From: SIG459 sp045538735
Lineage (GTDB): Bacteria > Bacillota > Clostridia > Oscillospirales > Oscillospiraceae
DNA: 20,071 nucleotides
Assembly (NCBI GenBank): GCA_045538735.1
Contig: JAZSRY010000025.1
Location: 1 to 20,071 of the forward strand
Direction of reading: 5' to 3'
Each line of letters begins with the position of its first letter. Position 1 is the first letter of the stretch. Positions 15,127 through 20,071 of this stretch are shown here, piece after piece. A model generated the notes under the pieces. The model was not told where the DNA came from, searched no databases, and saw only the letters and a list, made by a program, of their open reading frames with translations. Made by a program: the position numbers and the translations under genes.

Positions 15127-16317
15127 TTGAAAAAGAGAGTTTTAGCTTTCCTGCTCTGTCTTAGCCTGCTGCCCTTTGGCAGCACCTATGCGGCGGGCAG
15201 CGCAGATGATCCCTTTATATCGAAAAGCTACATTGACGGCACTTTTATCCCTACTGTGGAGAGTGTCGTTAAAGCCCTGCTCGAAGCTCTCAAGGGCAAC
15301 TCCGATGAGCCCATTTCCCCCTCCACCGGTATGGTGGTTGAGGATGTCCCCGCAGGCAAGGACATCGTTCTCTCCACGGGACAGAGCATAATTCTTCTTT
15401 CCGGCTCAGCAAAAATAAGCAAGGACAAGGGCAGCATTGTCAATGCCACCATGGGTCTCGAGGCAAGCAGCGGTACTATTTACAAAAATCACCGCTATAT
15501 AGTCTGCGAGGATTCCGCCGCCACCGTGCATATTCTCAGCGCTTCTAAGGTATATATGTCTGAGGGCGCGGAAATAAAGGACGGCGCACCCCAGACTTCC
15601 TCCCCCGCGCAGCCCACTCCTTCCGCCAAGCCCACAGCTCAGCCCAGCGCTCCTCCCGCAAGCTATCCCGTCCCCTCCGCAGCGCCTTCCGCGACGCCCG
15701 TACCCACGCGCACACCTGCTCCCACTCCCGCACCCGCTGAAAACAGCGAAATGCCCTTCACGGATGTAAAGGTGGGAAACAGATACTATAAAGCCATTCT
15801 AAGCGTATATAACAGAGGCCTCATCAAGGGAATCACCCCAACCCTTTTCGCCCCCGGCAATGAGCTTACTCTCGCGGAGGCACTTAAGCTTGCCGCCTGC
15901 ATCCATCAGCTTAACAGCGAGGGCAAAATCCGCTTCGAAAGCGACGAGGTCTGGTATAAGCCTTATCTGGACTACTGCCTTGATAAGGGCATAGTCAGCG
16001 ACGGTCTTTCAGGCTTTAACGAGCCCGTCACAAGGCGGGAATTCGTTGAGATTATGTTCCACACTCTCCCCAAAGACCGCTACAATGCAATCAATATTGT
16101 TCCCGATAATTCCATCGACGATGTGGATGCCGCCACCGAATGGGGCACAATGGTCTACACCTTCTACCGCGCAGGCATTCTCACCGGTGTTACCAAGGAC
16201 TCCGTCCACGCTGTCCACGATTTTGTCCCCGATGATTTCATCAACCGCGCCGAAGCCGCATCGGTAATAAGCCGCATGCTGGACGAGGACGCACGCATCC
16301 CATTTGTCATTTCTTAA
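15127..16317 (+). CDS. Secreted S-layer homology (SLH) domain protein
   Basis: Exported cell-surface protein of 396 residues, probably bound to secondary cell-wall polymer through SLH domains. The start is TTG at 15127, chosen because AGGAG (15114-15118) lies 8 bases upstream and the reading then opens with a signal peptide: KKR, a hydrophobic VLAFLLCLSLLPFG and a cleavage region STYA-AGS (about residue 22). An N-terminal domain of about 130 residues follows that I cannot name. Then comes a long Pro/Ser/Ala/Thr-rich linker at about 155-212 and three SLH-like modules to the end: FTDVKVGNRYYKAILSVYNR with GLIKG, then YLDYCLDKGIVSDG with PVTRREFVEIMF, then YTFYRAGILTG with INRAEAASVISRML. It lies in the rex-mnmE cluster, an unusual neighbourhood for a surface protein. 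Confidence 0.88.
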   Translation: MKKRVLAFLLCLSLLPFGSTYAAGSADDPFISKSYIDGTFIPTVESVVKALLEALKGNSDEPISPSTGMVVEDVPAGKDIVLSTGQSIILLSGSAKISKDKGSIVNATMGLEASSGTIYKNHRYIVCEDSAATVHILSASKVYMSEGAEIKDGAPQTSSPAQPTPSAKPTAQPSAPPASYPVPSAAPSATPVPTRTPAPTPAPAENSEMPFTDVKVGNRYYKAILSVYNRGLIKGITPTLFAPGNELTLAEALKLAACIHQLNSEGKIRFESDEVWYKPYLDYCLDKGIVSDGLSGFNEPVTRREFVEIMFHTLPKDRYNAINIVPDNSIDDVDAATEWGTMVYTFYRAGILTGVTKDSVHAVHDFVPDDFINRAEAASVISRMLDEDARIPFVIS

Positions 16318-16328
16318 TTACTGATTAC

Positions 16329-16356
16329 AATGGTCTTCGCTGAGCCGAAGGCCATT
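16329..16356 (+). other. Hairpin between the SLH gene and mnmE
   Basis: AATGGTCTTCG (16329-16339) pairs with CGAAGGCCATT (16346-16356), 11 pairs with one G-U, around CTGAGC. No T run follows, so it is not a standard terminator; the mnmE ribosome site starts 9 bases later. It may modulate readthrough or mnmE translation. Confidence 0.6.
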
Positions 16357-16380
16357 GAGCTAATTGGAGGTCTTCCAAAA

Positions 16381-17751
16381 ATGACTACCGACACCATTGC
16401 CGCCATTTCCACCGGCAGCGCCCTTTCCGCCATAGGCATCATCCGTCTTTCGGGCGCTGACACCGTCAAAATAATAGACAGCGTTTTCCATCCTTCCTAC
16501 GGCAAGGCCATGAGCAGCCGCGCCGACCGTCAGCTTGTATACGGCGAGCTCAGAGACCACTCAGGCGCGGTCATCGATCTTTGCCTTTGCACAATAAGCC
16601 GCGGTCCCGCAAGCTACACAGGCGAGGACACAGCTGAACTTCAGTGCCACGGCAGCCCCACCGTTCTGCAGGAGGGTCTCCGCGCCCTTTTCGCCGCAGG
16701 GGCAAGGCAGGCGCTCCCCGGCGAATTCACCAAGCGTGCATTCCTCAACGGCAGAATGGATCTCACTCAGGCGGAGGCGGTTATAGACCTTATCCACGCA
16801 GAGACTGCTGAGGCCGCAAAAAATGCGGCAGGTCAGCTGGGCGGCGCCATTGTGAGAAAAACCGACGGCATTTATGACGCGCTGAAGGATATCTCCGCCC
16901 ACTATCACGCGGTTTTGGACTATCCCGACGAGGACATTGAAGATTTTCTTCTGGAAAGCTACAGCAGCACCCTCTCCTCCGCAGAGAGAAGCCTTTCAAC
17001 CCTTTTATCCAGCTTTGACAGAGGCAGAGTTATGCGCGAGGGTGTGCCCGCCGTAATTTTAGGCAAGCCCAACGCAGGCAAAAGCAGCCTCCTCAACGCT
17101 CTTTTAGGTTATGAGCGGGCCATCGTCACAGACATTCCCGGCACCACCCGCGACACCATCACGGAAAAGGTCCGTCTCGGCCGCGTGCTTTTGCGCCTTA
17201 CGGACACTGCAGGACTTCGCGAAACCGCCGACGCCGTTGAGCGCATAGGCGTGGACAGAGCCCTTGCCGCAGCCGAGGAGGCTCAGCTGGCACTTGTACT
17301 CACCGACCCCACCGACGAAGACGGCTTCCTTGAGATTCTGAAAAGCGTTCAGCACATCAGGCACATAATTCTCATTTTCACCAAAGCCGACATAAAGAAT
17401 ATGCGGGGCAGCATCATTTCCACCGGCGAGCTTCGGGCAGACAGCGTCATCTCTCTCAGCTCCATCACCGGTCAGGGACTTGAGGTGCTCACCGCCGCTG
17501 TTGAGGAACTTTATCCCGCAGGTGAGGAGGCTCAGGGCGAAATCCTTACAAATTCCCGCCATGCGGATGCCGTTGGAAGAGCTTTGGAGTCCATCCGCGC
17601 CGCAAAGGACGCTATGGATTTCGGTCTCACCCCCGATGCGGTTTTGGTGGAGGTTGAAGAAGCCATGGCCGCCCTCGGCGAGCTCAGCGGCAAAACAGTC
17701 CGGGAGGATATTACGAGCCGGATTTTTGAACGTTTCTGCGTAGGCAAATAA
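16381..17751 (+). CDS. mnmE: tRNA uridine-5-carboxymethylaminomethyl modification GTPase MnmE
   Basis: GTPase that, with MnmG, installs the cmnm5 group on wobble U34 of several tRNAs. It has 456 residues, the normal length. The N-terminal folate-binding domain (1-120) includes DTIAAISTG and GIIRLSGADT; a helical domain flanks the inserted G domain. G1 is GKPNAGKS (228-235), G2 GTTRDT (254-259) and G3 DTAGLRE (275-281). The G4 segment reads FTKAD, with Thr in place of Asn of NKxD. The C-terminus FCVGK keeps the catalytic Cys of the C-[ILV]-G-K motif. GGAGG (16366-16370) lies 10 bases before the ATG, so this start is preferred to the earlier one at 16330. The usual partners mnmG, rsmG and jag are not next to it here. 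Confidence 0.97.
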   Translation: MTTDTIAAISTGSALSAIGIIRLSGADTVKIIDSVFHPSYGKAMSSRADRQLVYGELRDHSGAVIDLCLCTISRGPASYTGEDTAELQCHGSPTVLQEGLRALFAAGARQALPGEFTKRAFLNGRMDLTQAEAVIDLIHAETAEAAKNAAGQLGGAIVRKTDGIYDALKDISAHYHAVLDYPDEDIEDFLLESYSSTLSSAERSLSTLLSSFDRGRVMREGVPAVILGKPNAGKSSLLNALLGYERAIVTDIPGTTRDTITEKVRLGRVLLRLTDTAGLRETADAVERIGVDRALAAAEEAQLALVLTDPTDEDGFLEILKSVQHIRHIILIFTKADIKNMRGSIISTGELRADSVISLSSITGQGLEVLTAAVEELYPAGEEAQGEILTNSRHADAVGRALESIRAAKDAMDFGLTPDAVLVEVEEAMAALGELSGKTVREDITSRIFERFCVGK

Positions 17752-17811
17752 GCTCTGTTCTCCGCTCAGAATTTTAGCATTATCACCAATTTGTTGACGT
17801 AAAATTTATAC

Positions 17812-17850
17812 AATAGTCCAAACGTATGTAACGTTTGGACTATTTTGTTG
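17812..17850 (+). terminator. Intrinsic terminator after mnmE
   Basis: AATAGTCCAAACGT (17812-17825) and ACGTTTGGACTATT (17831-17844) form a perfect 14-bp stem around ATGTA, followed by TTGTTG. The T run is interrupted by G, so strength is uncertain. The TTG at its end belongs to the next promoter. Confidence 0.8.
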
Positions 17851-17875
17851 AAATTCAAAAAATATGTGATATAAT
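17848..17875 (+). promoter_or_regulatory. Promoter of ppdK with extended -10
   Basis: TTGAAA at 17848-17853, 16 bases, TATAAT at 17870-17875 preceded by TGA (extended -10 TGn). The start of transcription should be near 17882, giving a leader of about 85 bases with a small AACGG/CCGTT hairpin (17891-17908). Confidence 0.75.
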
Positions 17876-17965
17876 CTCCAATGGCTGAAAAACGGGTATA
17901 ATTCCGTTAGAAAAATGCTAAAACCTTGAAAACACTTTTGTTTATCATAGAAAGGATTGAAAACA

Positions 17966-20071
<2,106 letters not shown>

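Noticed and set aside
15590..15750. Repetitive Pro/Ser/Thr/Ala-coding tract as a satellite or CRISPR-like repeat
   Set aside because: The repeat units are irregular and in frame with the SLH protein; it is a protein linker.

Overview
The window looks like a chromosomal segment of a low-to-mid-GC Gram-positive anaerobe, most likely an uncultured gut-type member of the Clostridia (Oscillospiraceae/Ruminococcaceae-like). The basis is the hrcA-grpE-dnaK-dnaJ order behind a CIRCE operator, a Rex redox repressor, a minimal two-gene SufC/SufB-type Fe-S system, an Fe-S/flavin enoate-reductase-type oxidoreductase, a pyruvate phosphate dikinase, an S-layer homology (SLH) protein, strong AGGAGG-type ribosome binding sites, two TTG starts and many intrinsic terminators. 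Taxonomy is inferred from gene content; no search was run. Most of the window is ordinary, well-preserved housekeeping DNA.

Layout. 1-335: 3' end of the major sigma factor gene rpoD. It is joined near its 5' side to about 60-70 bases that do not read as rpoD, and it ends in a clean terminator. 337-3380: an AraC-family regulator with a consensus promoter, then a large flavin/Fe-S oxidoreductase with its own promoter. 3381-4261: an AT-rich accessory pocket holding a decayed Rhs (polymorphic toxin) core tail directly followed by a small two-helix membrane protein, closed by a 19-bp perfect palindrome that can terminate both strands. 4378-6691 (minus): an ABC exporter pair (ATPase, then permease, overlapping by 8 bases). 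6826-11689 (plus): the heat-shock operon hrcA-grpE-dnaK-dnaJ with promoter, CIRCE, a dnaK/dnaJ intergenic hairpin and a terminator. 11688-14309 (minus): sufC, sufB-like and a PHP phosphoesterase, tightly coupled. 14205-17751 (plus): rex, an SLH cell-surface protein and the tRNA-modification GTPase mnmE. 17812-20071 (plus): terminator, extended -10 promoter and the first 702 codons of ppdK, cut by the window edge.

The genes form independent units. Proteostasis is controlled by HrcA/CIRCE, NADH/NAD sensing by Rex, and Fe-S assembly probably supplies clusters to proteins such as the enoate-reductase-type enzyme. PPDK interconverts pyruvate and PEP in central metabolism. No intergenic stretch without a gene exceeds 300 bases (the longest, 14187-14471, is full of promoter elements). 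No tRNA, rRNA, CRISPR array or intact mobile element was seen.

The parts most worth a second look are the Rhs remnant with its orphan immunity-like neighbour, the cysteine motif in the DnaK tail, the SufB-like scaffold that lacks the usual E. coli SufB cysteine position, the overlapping face-to-face promoters between sufC and rex, and the suspicious first 115 bases.
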